Assembly (NCBI RefSeq): GCF_001038485.1
Contig: NZ_LDUE01000060.1
Coordinates: 1-64,000, forward strand
From: Ornithinibacillus californiensis
Lineage (GTDB): Bacteria > Bacillota > Bacilli > Bacillales > Amphibacillaceae
Direction of reading: 5' to 3'
Length of the DNA stretch: 64,000 bases
Within the stretch, counting starts at the first letter, position 1. Each line of letters begins with the position of its first letter. Positions 8,649 to 17,205 of this stretch are shown one piece after another. The position numbers and the translations under genes were made by a program. The notes under the pieces were generated by a model. That model was not told where the DNA came from, did no database searches, and saw nothing but the letters and a program-made list of their open reading frames with translations.

Positions 8649-9472
8649 AGAATACAGTGACATCCATTCAGAAGCAAAAAATTGAAGGCGATAAAATTAC
8701 TATGCTTACTTGTTATGATTATTCCATGGCTAAGCTAATGGATGAGTCTGGAATCAATATGCTGCTAATCGGGGATTCACTTGGACAAGTCGTGCTGGGA
8801 TATGAGGATACATTGTCGGTAACGATGGAGGACATGATTCACCATACAAGAGCGGTTTCTAGAGGGGCTAGTAATGCTTTTGTTCTAGCAGATATGCCAT
8901 TTATGTCCTACCAAACTTCTGTTTACGATGCTGTAACCAATGCTGGTAGATTAATAAAAGAAGGCCGAGCACACGGGGTTAAATTAGAAGGTGGGGTAAA
9001 AGTTTGCCCGCAGATTAGAGCGATTGTCGATGCCTCCATCCCGGTCTGTGCCCATATTGGTCTAACCCCACAGTCTGTCAATGCATTTGGTGGGTTTAAG
9101 GTGCAAGGGAAAACGGAAGAAGCGGCAAGACAGTTGATAGAAGATGCAAAAGCAGTTGAAGCGGCTGGTGCATTTATCGTTGTGTTAGAAGGGGTGCCTG
9201 CGAAACTAGCAGAACTCGTTTCTAAAGAAATTAGCATTCCAACCATTGGAATCGGCGCTGGTGCGAGTTGTGATGGGCAAGTACTTGTTTATCAAGATAT
9301 GCTAACAATCTTTTCGGATTTTACACCAAAGTTCGTTAAACAGTTTGCGAATGTAGGCGAAGTGATGAAGCAAGCATTTCAGGATTATATAAACGAGGTC
9401 AAGGATGGGACGTTCCCTGCTGAAGAGCATACGTATTCCATTTCTGATGACATCATTGATCGATTGTACTAG
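8645..9472 (+). CDS. panB: 3-methyl-2-oxobutanoate hydroxymethyltransferase
   Basis: Transfers a hydroxymethyl group from methylene-tetrahydrofolate to ketoisovalerate, giving ketopantoate, the first committed step of pantothenate synthesis. The protein has 275 residues, a TIM-barrel of the PEP-mutase superfamily. [32 protein letters not shown] (metal/substrate Asp) and [13 protein letters not shown] are diagnostic. Its start overlaps the stop of the upstream reductase, so translation is probably coupled. Confidence 0.97.
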   Translation: MKNTVTSIQKQKIEGDKITMLTCYDYSMAKLMDESGINMLLIGDSLGQVVLGYEDTLSVTMEDMIHHTRAVSRGASNAFVLADMPFMSYQTSVYDAVTNAGRLIKEGRAHGVKLEGGVKVCPQIRAIVDASIPVCAHIGLTPQSVNAFGGFKVQGKTEEAARQLIEDAKAVEAAGAFIVVLEGVPAKLAELVSKEISIPTIGIGAGASCDGQVLVYQDMLTIFSDFTPKFVKQFANVGEVMKQAFQDYINEVKDGTFPAEEHTYSISDDIIDRLY

Positions 9473-9499
9473 TCATTACGAGAAGGAGCAGATGTAGTC

Positions 9500-10351
9500 A
9501 TGCAGATGGTAACAACGATTAAACAAGTGAAAGAGCAAGTCAACCAGTGGAAGAACGAAGGAGAAACAATCGGCTTTGTACCAACAATGGGCTATTTACA
9601 TGAAGGGCATGGAAGCCTAATTACAGCTGCAAGGGAACATAACACCAAAGTCGTTGTCAGTATTTTTATCAATCCATTACAATTTGGTCCTAATGAAGAT
9701 TTGGACAGTTATCCACATGATATTGAGCGAGACCGCCATTTTTGTGAAGAACTAGGAGCCGATTTAATTTTCCACCCAACTCCAGAAGAGATGTATCCAC
9801 AGGATTTCTTTACTTATGTTGATATGTCTGTTTTAACAGAAGAACTTTGTGGAATCAATCGCCCAGGGCATTTTCGCGGTGTCTGTACGGTGGTGAATAA
9901 GCTATTTAACATCGTCCAACCCAATCGTGCTTATTTTGGGAAAAAAGATGCACAGCAACTAGCCATTATTAAACAGATGGTAAACGATTTAAGTATGAAT
10001 GTCGAAGTTGTCGGTTGTCCGATTGTTCGGGAAGAAGATGGCCTGGCAAAAAGCTCTCGGAATACTTATCTATCTTCTGAAGAACGAAAAGCGGCACAGA
10101 TTATAAGTAAAGCGATCTTTACTGGGGAAGAACTAGTGAAAAGCGGAGAAACGAACGTGGGAAAAGTCATTTCCACGATGAAAGCAACGCTGGAGAATGA
10201 ACCAATGGCGAAAATCGAATATGTCAAAGTAGTTGATGGTCTAACGTTAGCACCAATTACAACCATTAAAGCCCCGACACTCGTTCCAGTGGCTGTATAT
10301 ATCGGAAAAACAAGATTAATTGATAACTTTTTCGTAGAGGGATTAAGTTAG
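9500..10351 (+). CDS. panC: Pantothenate synthetase (pantoate-beta-alanine ligase)
   Basis: Condenses pantoate and beta-alanine with ATP through a pantoyl-adenylate. The protein has 283 residues with the nucleotidyltransferase HxGH region in FVPTMGYLHEGHGSL, NPLQFGPNEDLDSYP, FGKKDAQQL and the KMSKS-like KSSRNTYLS. It follows panB by 27 bases, with GAAGGAG upstream of the ATG. It is the third gene of the pantothenate operon. Confidence 0.97.
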   Translation: MQMVTTIKQVKEQVNQWKNEGETIGFVPTMGYLHEGHGSLITAAREHNTKVVVSIFINPLQFGPNEDLDSYPHDIERDRHFCEELGADLIFHPTPEEMYPQDFFTYVDMSVLTEELCGINRPGHFRGVCTVVNKLFNIVQPNRAYFGKKDAQQLAIIKQMVNDLSMNVEVVGCPIVREEDGLAKSSRNTYLSSEERKAAQIISKAIFTGEELVKSGETNVGKVISTMKATLENEPMAKIEYVKVVDGLTLAPITTIKAPTLVPVAVYIGKTRLIDNFFVEGLS

Positions 10352-10369
10352 GAAGGAGATTTACAACGG

Positions 10370-10771
10370 ATGAAATTACAGATGTTGAAAAGCAAAATCC
10401 ATCGCGCAACGGTGATGCAAGCTGAACTGGATTACGTAGGTAGTATTACCATTGATGAGGATTTATTAGATGCTTCAGGTATCTTAGAATATGAAAAAGT
10501 ACAAATCGTCGACATCAATAACGGTCAGCGTTTTGAGACCTATACGATAGCAGGAGAACGTGGAAGCGGCATGATTTGTTTAAATGGAGCTGCTGCACGC
10601 TGTGTGAGTGTGAATGATAAAATTATCATTATGGCTTACGCCGAGATGACACCGGAGGAAGCGAAGGAGCATAAACCGAAAGTCGTATTTGTTCATGACG
10701 ACAACGAAATTGCATCAGTCACCAATTATGAAAAGCATGGGAAACTTTCGGAACAGAATGTAACCATTTAG
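10370..10771 (+). CDS. panD: Aspartate 1-decarboxylase (pyruvoyl enzyme)
   Basis: Supplies beta-alanine for PanC by decarboxylating aspartate. The 133-residue proenzyme carries the self-cleavage site DYVGSITID with Gly24-Ser25 at the family's standard positions, so Ser25 should become the pyruvoyl group. The start [15 protein letters not shown] preserves that numbering and follows GGAAGGAGAT. Last gene of the operon, 18 bases after panC. Confidence 0.97.
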   Translation: MKLQMLKSKIHRATVMQAELDYVGSITIDEDLLDASGILEYEKVQIVDINNGQRFETYTIAGERGSGMICLNGAAARCVSVNDKIIIMAYAEMTPEEAKEHKPKVVFVHDDNEIASVTNYEKHGKLSEQNVTI

Positions 10772-10826
10772 GTGAAAGTATACTTTAGCAATTATTGTAA
10801 AGCCTACTGATAAAGGAGGTTTTTAC

Positions 10827-10976
10827 ATGAGAAAATTCTTGTTGATGTTATTATTAATTTTTCCTGCTTTTTCCTTAGCCGCATGTGGGGACGAAGAGCT
10901 CCCAGATGATGGAGAGGATATTGAAGAAATTGAAGAGGAAGATGAAATCGGTGACGGCGAAATAGATGATGAGTGA
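10827..10976 (+). CDS. Small acidic lipoprotein (49 residues)
   Basis: Not recognised as a named family. A short hydrophobic signal (MRKFLLMLLLIFPAFSLAAC) ends in a lipobox LAAC, followed by 28 residues that are almost entirely Asp, Glu, Gly and Ile. An ideal AAAGGAGGT lies six bases upstream of the ATG. It would be a lipid-anchored, strongly acidic surface tail. A sister of the same build is found on the minus strand at 21841-21993. Confidence 0.75.
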   Translation: MRKFLLMLLLIFPAFSLAACGDEELPDDGEDIEEIEEEDEIGDGEIDDE

Positions 10977-11017
10977 TTGAATTAAGTTGAGACATAATAA
11001 ATTCTATCAAAGGTAAA

Positions 11018-11212
11018 TCAGAACATTATTAGTGCATATAACCCGCCCCGGAAATATACTACGCTTTCCGCGGGCGGCTGGTGAGCCTCCTCAGAGCTAA
11101 CGCTCTTGCGGGGTCTCACCTATGCCTATCCTCCCGCAGGAGTCTCCGTATATTTCCGGGGCTGAGGGAGTGGTTGTTCTTCTTTTTACCTTTGATTTTA
11201 TTTTGTCTCAGC
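11018..11212. repeat. About 190-bp palindromic intergenic repeat, copy B
   Basis: The core at 11045-11162 is bounded by GCCCCGGAAATATAC and GTATATTTCCGGGGC. It shares with copy C not only the core but the left flank GAACATT...AGTGCATAT and the right flank with TCAGC. It lies between the converging small lipoprotein and LysM amidase genes and may also end transcription from both. Confidence 0.9.
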
Positions 11213-11220
11213 TTTTTAAT

Positions 11221-12198
11221 TTATGGCATCGTTTTCTTCAACTCTTCCATCTTGTCTATCACTAAAGGATAGAAGTACTTCTTCGCACTTTCTGTTGAGT
11301 TGCCTCCGAAAAAGCCTGTTCCTGGGCAGGTTTTTACTTCATTGCTTTTCGCGTTATCTAATACTCGTTCCTTTGTTTTAAAATGCCACCAATGGTGATA
11401 CGTAATTGTATCGATGGATGGGGTTAATCCGAATTTCATACTTAACAGTGCGGTAATATAAACAATGGTTTCCTTTTGCTCCTTCGTCATGATGTCATGT
11501 CCTAGATCAAAGTTCCCGATATTTTCAATCGCAAGTGCGTTCTTGTTTGCTATCGGACCGATTGTTCCTTCAGGGTCTATGTTAAACGGGCGCGAAACAG
11601 CTACTTTTCCATCAGGATAGGTGGTGATATGCTGCGCGATAGTCTCCCAGCCCATCGCTTTCCGATGATGGTTTTGCATACTAGTTAATAATTGAAAATG
11701 GTTATTTCCATGAAAGTTCTTATAGGAAGGCTTCCACGTATGATGCTGTTGGATTAGCTTAATATCTCGGGTGAATTCCTGATTGAATAACCATTCTTTA
11801 AACTCTTCCCGGCTCATAAGAATATGCTGTCCTTGCATATTCATTTTTTTCGGCTTGATAGTTAGAATTTGTCCGGGGTAGAGTTGGTTGGAGTTTAGGT
11901 TGTTAAGCTGTTTAATCATTTCCGGTGTGGAAAGGTAGTTTAAAGCAATATCTTGTAAGTTCTCCCCTGGAGTAACTTCATGTGTAGTAGGGACTCGTAT
12001 CTTTTGGCCTATTACTAGTGTTTCTGATTGAAGCCCATTTATTGCGATTAATTCGTCGGTGGTGGTATCGAATTTCTCAGCAATATGAGGTAACGAATCA
12101 TTTTCCTGTACCACATATAGGTTTGAATGAGCATTAACCATGTTAGGAAGCTGCAAATAAACGGTGAAAAGGACAATACATAACACGAAAACTCTCAT
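11221..12198 (-). CDS. Secreted LysM N-acetylmuramoyl-L-alanine amidase (PGRP/amidase_2-like)
   Basis: A predicted cell-wall hydrolase of 325 residues: N-terminal signal peptide (about 1-23), two LysM peptidoglycan-binding modules (about 26-70 and 72-115), then a zinc amidase domain. Amidase marks are LIQQHHTWKPSY (first zinc His), MGWETIAQHI, NALAIENIGNF, and the HWWHF...KTCPGTGFFGG end with the last zinc ligands. It should cut between muramic acid and L-Ala. No immunity or holin gene sits beside it, so cell-wall turnover is more likely than a phage role. Confidence 0.88.
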   Translation of the reverse strand: MRVFVLCIVLFTVYLQLPNMVNAHSNLYVVQENDSLPHIAEKFDTTTDELIAINGLQSETLVIGQKIRVPTTHEVTPGENLQDIALNYLSTPEMIKQLNNLNSNQLYPGQILTIKPKKMNMQGQHILMSREEFKEWLFNQEFTRDIKLIQQHHTWKPSYKNFHGNNHFQLLTSMQNHHRKAMGWETIAQHITTYPDGKVAVSRPFNIDPEGTIGPIANKNALAIENIGNFDLGHDIMTKEQKETIVYITALLSMKFGLTPSIDTITYHHWWHFKTKERVLDNAKSNEVKTCPGTGFFGGNSTESAKKYFYPLVIDKMEELKKTMP

Positions 12199-12326
12199 GA
12201 AAAAATCCTTTCCAATTTCTTTTGTTTAAGAATAGTTTGGGATGAGGATAAGAATTTATTCTGAAACAATTGATGAACATCTTGTATAATAAGAGTCAAG
12301 TAGTAAAAGGGAGTTGGGGGAAACGT

Positions 12327-13100
12327 ATGAAACAGTTATTAAGTGAAATGAACTTAGAAGGTAGCTTTAACTTTCGTGAACTTGGTGGTTATGAAACAAC
12401 GGAAGGACGTAAGGTGAAGCGGGGAATGCTTTTTCGCTCAGGCAACTTGAGTATGATAACAAAAGCAGATATAGACGTATTAAAGAAATTAGAGATCAAG
12501 AATATATGTGATTTACGCGATCAAGATGAAGTGACCAAACATCCCGACCCGGAAATCGATGGGGTTAGCTGGAATCATGTATCTTTAATTAATGATGATC
12601 ATGCGGTAAGACAACCAGGTGATCTTTCTTCTTTTGAAAGTAAATTGATGAATAGTAAGCCCGGTGAAATGCTGATGAATTTAAACCGTCAGATGGTAGC
12701 TAATACGGATGGTTTTCGCAAGGTGTTTCAAGTATTGCTAGATAACCCTGGTAAACCGATGCTGTTCCACTGCATGGCTGGGAAGGATCGGACAGGCGTA
12801 GTTGCTGCCTTACTATTGAGCTTATTAGGTGTAACTCGTGAAGTTATCGAAAAAGATTACTTGGCCACGAATGAGGCGGCAGAGGAAATTGAAGCAGGAT
12901 TTGAGCAGATTGGTTACACGATACCTGACTTTATAGACCAAGAAATAGTAGATGCGTTGTACGAGGCTCGTATTGAGTATATTGGTGAGTTTTTTAATCA
13001 AATAGATAAAGAATATGGTAGTGTTGAATCATATTTGGTTAATGGAATTGGGTTAAGTGAAGAAGAGCTTGTGTTATTACGAGAACATTATCTGGAATAA
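12327..13100 (+). CDS. Tyrosine/dual-specificity protein phosphatase (Y_phosphatase3 family)
   Basis: A 257-residue phosphatase with the P-loop HCMAGKDRTG (C-x5-R) near residue 150. It has the family entry motif FNFRELGGYET and the general-acid region upstream. Members dephosphorylate phosphotyrosine, and some act on phosphoinositides. The start at 12327 follows TTGGGGG. The longer frame begins in leader sequence and lacks a ribosome site. Confidence 0.88.
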   Translation: MKQLLSEMNLEGSFNFRELGGYETTEGRKVKRGMLFRSGNLSMITKADIDVLKKLEIKNICDLRDQDEVTKHPDPEIDGVSWNHVSLINDDHAVRQPGDLSSFESKLMNSKPGEMLMNLNRQMVANTDGFRKVFQVLLDNPGKPMLFHCMAGKDRTGVVAALLLSLLGVTREVIEKDYLATNEAAEEIEAGFEQIGYTIPDFIDQEIVDALYEARIEYIGEFFNQIDKEYGSVESYLVNGIGLSEEELVLLREHYLE

Positions 13101-13111
13101 AGTGATATTCT

Positions 13112-13306
13112 GAACATTTTTAGTAGTGCATATGACCCGCCCCGGAAATATACTGCGCTTTCCGCGGGGGGCTGGTGAGCCTCCTCAGAGCTACCGCTCT
13201 TGCGGGGTCTCACCTATGCCTATCCTCCCGCAGGAGTCTCCGTATATTTCCGGGGCTAATGTAGTGTATCATTGTCAAATAACCTTTGTTTAATTATGTT
13301 TCAGCA
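13112..13306. repeat. About 190-bp palindromic intergenic repeat, copy C
   Basis: The core at 13139-13256 is nearly identical to copy B, with the same orientation and homologous flanks. It again lies between two converging genes (phosphatase and DUF2277). Confidence 0.9.
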
Positions 13307-13372
13307 TCTTTTGATTTCATAAGTTACACTTATCCTTATGATATGTAACCTACTGATGAAGAACATCTTCTA

Positions 13373-13645
13373 TTAATTCGTTCCAAATCGTTTCGCTGAC
13401 CTATCCCTCGCACGCTCAGCTTCTACCTCTCGATTACGAGGTTCTGCGCTAGTTTCTAACGTATTCAATAATTTACTAGTAACTGCAGCTATTTCATGGA
13501 TTGCTTGATTAAATGCTTCCTCATTAATCTTGGAAGGTTTGTTAAAGCCTGTAATCTTTCTCACGTACTGAAGAGAGGCTGCGTAAATCTCGTCATCGGT
13601 AGCTGGTGGATCAAAATTATATAGCGTTCGAATGTTTCTACACAT
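13373..13645 (-). CDS. DUF2277 family protein
   Basis: A 90-residue soluble protein opening with the family signature MCRNIRTLYNFDPPATDDEI, then YVRKITGFNKPSK. The family is widespread but has no known function. Good ATG with AAGGAG upstream. No operon partner is obvious. Confidence 0.9.
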   Translation of the reverse strand: MCRNIRTLYNFDPPATDDEIYAASLQYVRKITGFNKPSKINEEAFNQAIHEIAAVTSKLLNTLETSAEPRNREVEAERARDRSAKRFGTN

Positions 13646-13706
13646 AATGATACTCCTTTTTTGTTATAGTTTTTACAATGTGTTATTAAGTGTTATTCTT
13701 AAACAT

Positions 13707-13889
13707 TTATTTCTTGCTTTGTTGCATGTGGTTCAATTGGAAGAATACCCCACTTAATAAAGAGACTATCATTCCTAACATTGCGGCGTATCCATTATTT
13801 ATTTCATTGCCTCCAAAGGCACTACAAGTCACGACGCCACTAATCGCGCCTACAACCAATAGAAACAGCCACACTAAAACGGATTCCAT
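13707..13889 (-). CDS. Small two-TM membrane protein (60 residues)
   Basis: Not recognised. The two hydrophobic segments (VLVWLFLLVVGAISGVV and AAMLGMIVSLLSGVFF) fill almost the whole protein, so it should be an integral membrane hairpin. The ATG at 13889 was chosen because GGGTGG lies six bases upstream. The open frame extends to 13994 without a ribosome site. Confidence 0.55.
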   Translation of the reverse strand: MESVLVWLFLLVVGAISGVVTCSAFGGNEINNGYAAMLGMIVSLLSGVFFQLNHMQQSKK

Positions 13890-14002
13890 GTTAACCCACC
13901 CTATCTCCTTATTATCTTCCCTATAACTTTGGGACAGAACATTCAAATTATTTATTGTTAGTTTATCATAAATTCGCTCTAACCTAAGTAACATAACTAA
14001 AA

Positions 14003-14040
14003 AACAACATATTAATTAGCATCCTAATCGACATGTTGTT
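14003..14040 (-). terminator. Hairpin overlapping the end of the 14-kb lipoprotein gene
   Basis: AACAACAT and ATGTTGTT flank a second AT-rich pair. On the minus strand the stem begins inside the last codons and is followed by a T-rich stretch. Confidence 0.55.
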
Positions 14041-14434
14041 CTTTTGATGTAATTATTGTCCATAGCTTCGAAGATTGATTTTCTGATAAACGAACATAAT
14101 AACTATTTTCTGTAATTACTACTTCCAACATATTTCTTTTTGGAGTAACCCAGATGTGGTAGTTCTTGTTTATTTTAAAATCAGGTTCTCGTGGCATATT
14201 TACTTCTACATTTGTTTCCCACTGGGCACCATTAAAGATATCAATAACTTCTTGGACTAACGCTTCATCATCAATTTCGTTGATGCCGTCATAATTAGTG
14301 GATAGTTCGTCTCCAACCCGTTCTTCAATAACGATCGTGTCATTTTTATCGAAGTTTACTACACCCTTTTGGTTGCATCCAACTATGCTTACCAAAAGGA
14401 TAATGATTAGGATGATTCTTTTCAATATGCACAT
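14024..14434 (-). CDS. Putative lipoprotein of unknown function
   Basis: A 136-residue protein with a signal and lipobox VSIVGC, so the mature protein would begin at Cys20. The mature part is a mixed alpha/beta stretch without a recognised domain. It is the last of three consecutive minus-strand genes (14.0-15.5 kb) encoding single-TM or lipid-anchored proteins and may act with them at the outer face of the membrane. Confidence 0.6.
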   Translation of the reverse strand: MCILKRIILIIILLVSIVGCNQKGVVNFDKNDTIVIEERVGDELSTNYDGINEIDDEALVQEVIDIFNGAQWETNVEVNMPREPDFKINKNYHIWVTPKRNMLEVVITENSYYVRLSENQSSKLWTIITSKEQHVD

Positions 14435-14455
14435 CCCCCATAATACTATATTTGG

Positions 14456-14953
14456 CTAATTAATAATTATTGAGGACAACTTGTTCAGCTTTTCTTTGAT
14501 ATCTTTCATAACATTATTCAGTTCTCCTCTCCATATATCTGTCCCGATGCCTACCTCGCGAATCATGAGTCTTAGTTGTTCTAAATCTTCTTTACTCTGT
14601 TCTGTTAAGTCATAAGACTTATTTAAGTAGCTATTTAATTCTAAATATATATTATCCATAATTCGATCTTCTTCATCCGATAGCATACCAAGTCGCTGAG
14701 AAGTAATTGAACTTAAGTAAAATCCACTGATAGTTTCTTCAAGTTGTGCTGTCACCAACTTGGGTTCTGTCCAATCGTTGTTTATTTGATTAGCAATTGT
14801 TCCTTCCAATTCTTCGAGATTATCATAAACCTCCGAGAATAGAACCGTTTCCTTAATCTCTTGCTTATTCGTATATTCCGAAATCAAATGAAGCACCAGT
14901 AAGATATTCAATCCGATCGAAATACTTAAAAACAACTTTGATTTTTTGCTCAA
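14456..14953 (-). CDS. Membrane-anchored hypothetical protein, largely helical
   Basis: 165 residues; one N-terminal transmembrane helix (KLFLSISIGLNILLVLHLI), then a Leu/Glu/Lys-rich outer part that looks helical or coiled-coil. No family recognised. It is the middle gene of a three-gene minus-strand group, separated by 21 and 40 bases from its neighbours. Confidence 0.6.
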   Translation of the reverse strand: MSKKSKLFLSISIGLNILLVLHLISEYTNKQEIKETVLFSEVYDNLEELEGTIANQINNDWTEPKLVTAQLEETISGFYLSSITSQRLGMLSDEEDRIMDNIYLELNSYLNKSYDLTEQSKEDLEQLRLMIREVGIGTDIWRGELNNVMKDIKEKLNKLSSIIIN

Positions 14954-14993
14954 ATTTCTACTCCCCCCTCCTTAACCCTCGTTACGTCAAGAA

Positions 14994-15521
14994 CTAGAAA
15001 TTTTCATGGAGCGGAATGGTTAAGTCTATTTCCTCTTTGAAAGGTATTCCAAAATAGCTATATTTAATAATAAGATGATGTATTTTTTCATCATGGAAAA
15101 CTGCAATACCAAAATGCTTCATTGTATCCGAATCAATTCGTTCATTTTGGACTCTAGTTAATGGACGTATTGGATATTTGCTTATGTCATGAAAGCTAAT
15201 TTTCTCTTCTTCATCGATACTTCCTAAAGCCTGTTTAACCATTACCATATGATTAGAACGACCAACTCCAAGTTCAGCTTTTAAGGGCTTTTCATTAGCA
15301 TTTATCAGAACCTCTTTTAATCTTACATTAACGAATCCATTATTCTTTGGTTGTGCCACGATGACAAAAGGATTTCCGGTATCATTTGTGACATTTCCAG
15401 CCTGTTCTCCATTACTAACAATACCTCGAATGTCTAATGGAGGATTTATTTTTAAATACAGTAATATACCAACTAAGACTACCGCAACCACTACGATAAA
15501 CACTCTCACTTTTTTAAACAT
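14994..15521 (-). CDS. Membrane-anchored hypothetical protein
   Basis: 175 residues; one N-terminal transmembrane helix (VRVFIVVVAVVLVGILLYL) and an extracellular beta-rich part. No family recognised with confidence. First gene of the group 14994/14456/14024. Confidence 0.6.
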   Translation of the reverse strand: MFKKVRVFIVVVAVVLVGILLYLKINPPLDIRGIVSNGEQAGNVTNDTGNPFVIVAQPKNNGFVNVRLKEVLINANEKPLKAELGVGRSNHMVMVKQALGSIDEEEKISFHDISKYPIRPLTRVQNERIDSDTMKHFGIAVFHDEKIHHLIIKYSYFGIPFKEEIDLTIPLHENF

Positions 15522-15639
15522 TACAATCCCCCAATTCTTTCACTAAACTGTTTTGCAAGTTAAACGCCAGAATATTCCATACAATTCATAATCAGTGTAT
15601 CATAAATTCAACCAACCTATAGTAAAAGAAACCAAAAAA

Positions 15640-15663
15640 ACAACCTATCAATAGATAAGTTGT
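15640..15663 (-). terminator. Terminator of the amino-acid permease gene
   Basis: ACAACCTATC and GATAAGTTGT form a 10-bp stem with one G-U pair. On the minus strand it is followed by TTTTTTT. It lies about 20 bases past the permease stop. Confidence 0.7.
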
Positions 15664-15684
15664 TCTTTAGATTGAAGCTCTTTA

Positions 15685-17064
15685 TTATTTATGATTCATT
15701 AAACTGTGCTGTTTCCCATACACAAGGTAAATCAAAATCCCAATTAAGAACCAAATCCCTGAAGCAATCAATGTTTGAAGCGACAATTGTGCAATCAGGA
15801 ATATACATAAGACAAAAGATAGAATCGGGATGATTGGAAATAATGGTACCTTAAACCCGCCGGTAGGGATGTCTGGGTTTCTTCTTAAAAACAATACCCC
15901 AATGGAAACAATCGTGAACGCAAGTAAAGTCCCCATATTAGTCATTTCCGCTAACTTTGAAAGCGGGATAAAACCTGCACAAAATGCGATTAAAATGGCG
16001 AAAATCCATGTACTTAAAACAGGTGTGTCTTTTGCATTCAATTTACTCATGCTTTTAGGCAATAACTGATCACGGCCAAGAGCAAATAGTAGGCGTGTTC
16101 CACCGTAAAGTAATACAAGAATAACGGTAATCATACCGGTAATTGCCCCGAGTGAAACGAATCCAGCTATCCAATCTTGATTGACCATTTCCATAGCAAA
16201 ACTTACTGGGTCACTGACATTTAAATCCGTATAGGTCACCATTCCTGTTAACACAAGTGACACCGCAATGTATAATCCAGTACAAATAAGTAAGGAGCCA
16301 ATTATTCCAATGGGCATATTTTTTTGTGGGTTTTTCACCTCTTCCGCAGCTGCTGACACTGCATCAAACCCGAGATAAGCAAAGAAAACTAGGGCGGCAC
16401 CAGAGAAAACACCGTTCCAGCCATATGGCATAAAAGGCTGCCAGTTTTCCGGACGAACATAGAATACGCCAACCACAATAAATAGTAAAATTACTCCCAC
16501 TTTAATAAATACCATTATCCTGTTGAGACGATTCGACTCCCTAATACCAGCTGTTAATAAGAATGCTAGGGCGAGAACAATGATAATAGCTGGTAAGTTA
16601 ATATAGGTTCCTTCTTGTGGGTTATATGGCCCCGTAAGCGCTGTTGGTATGTGTACCTGAAGACCTTCTAATAAGGATACAAAGTACGCAGACCATCCTG
16701 TTGCTACAGAGGCGGATGCTAATCCATATTCTAAAACAAGTGCCCAAGCCACAATCCATGCGACAACTTCGCCAAAAACAGTGTAGCTGTACGTATAGGC
16801 ACTTCCCGTAATCGGTACCGAGGATGCAAACTCGGAGTAACACATGGCAGCAAAGGAGCAAACAATTGCTGCGATGATAAATGAATAAACGATACCTGGG
16901 CCAGCATGTAAGGCAGCCACTGTTCCTGGTAGGATGAAAATCCCTGTCCCAATTATGGCACCAACGCCAAGCATAATTAAATCAAACCCAGTGAGAGTTC
17001 GTTTAAGTGTAACGTCTTTCTTTTCTAGTAGATCTTGGATGTTTTTCTTTTTCAGTTTATTCAC
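15685..17064 (-). CDS. APC-family amino-acid permease (cationic amino acid transporter type, YfnA-like)
   Basis: A 459-residue integral membrane transporter with about 12 helices. The first helix region GVGAIIGTGIFILPG is the APC signature, and the preceding KDVTLKRTLTGFDLIMLG matches CAT/YfnA-type permeases. Substrate cannot be read from sequence. The GTG at 17064 was chosen because AAGAGG precedes it and the adjoining residues NKLKKKNIQDLLEKKD fit the family start. The longer frame adds an unrelated leader. Confidence 0.9.
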   Translation of the reverse strand: MNKLKKKNIQDLLEKKDVTLKRTLTGFDLIMLGVGAIIGTGIFILPGTVAALHAGPGIVYSFIIAAIVCSFAAMCYSEFASSVPITGSAYTYSYTVFGEVVAWIVAWALVLEYGLASASVATGWSAYFVSLLEGLQVHIPTALTGPYNPQEGTYINLPAIIIVLALAFLLTAGIRESNRLNRIMVFIKVGVILLFIVVGVFYVRPENWQPFMPYGWNGVFSGAALVFFAYLGFDAVSAAAEEVKNPQKNMPIGIIGSLLICTGLYIAVSLVLTGMVTYTDLNVSDPVSFAMEMVNQDWIAGFVSLGAITGMITVILVLLYGGTRLLFALGRDQLLPKSMSKLNAKDTPVLSTWIFAILIAFCAGFIPLSKLAEMTNMGTLLAFTIVSIGVLFLRRNPDIPTGGFKVPLFPIIPILSFVLCIFLIAQLSLQTLIASGIWFLIGILIYLVYGKQHSLMNHK

Positions 17065-17164
17065 GTTGTAACCTCTTCTTATTTTTGGAATTAAAATCGT
17101 AACCATAGTTTATGCATTACCTTGAAAAAATAATGAACTTTTCCATTGTATTACACATAGGAAA

Positions 17165-17195
17165 GGAGTACAAATCGTTTTTTGATTTGTACTCC
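17165..17195. terminator. Perfect 12-bp inverted repeat after the lectin gene
   Basis: GGAGTACAAATC and GATTTGTACTCC flank a 7-base loop, 10 bases beyond the lectin stop. It is a likely terminator for the minus strand, although the trailing T-run is short. Confidence 0.6.
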
Positions 17196-17205
17196 CTGCT
17201 AATGG

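Noticed and set aside
11221-12198. Phage endolysin interpretation of the LysM amidase
   Set aside because: There is a signal peptide and there are no holin or phage structural genes nearby; housekeeping wall hydrolase fits better.
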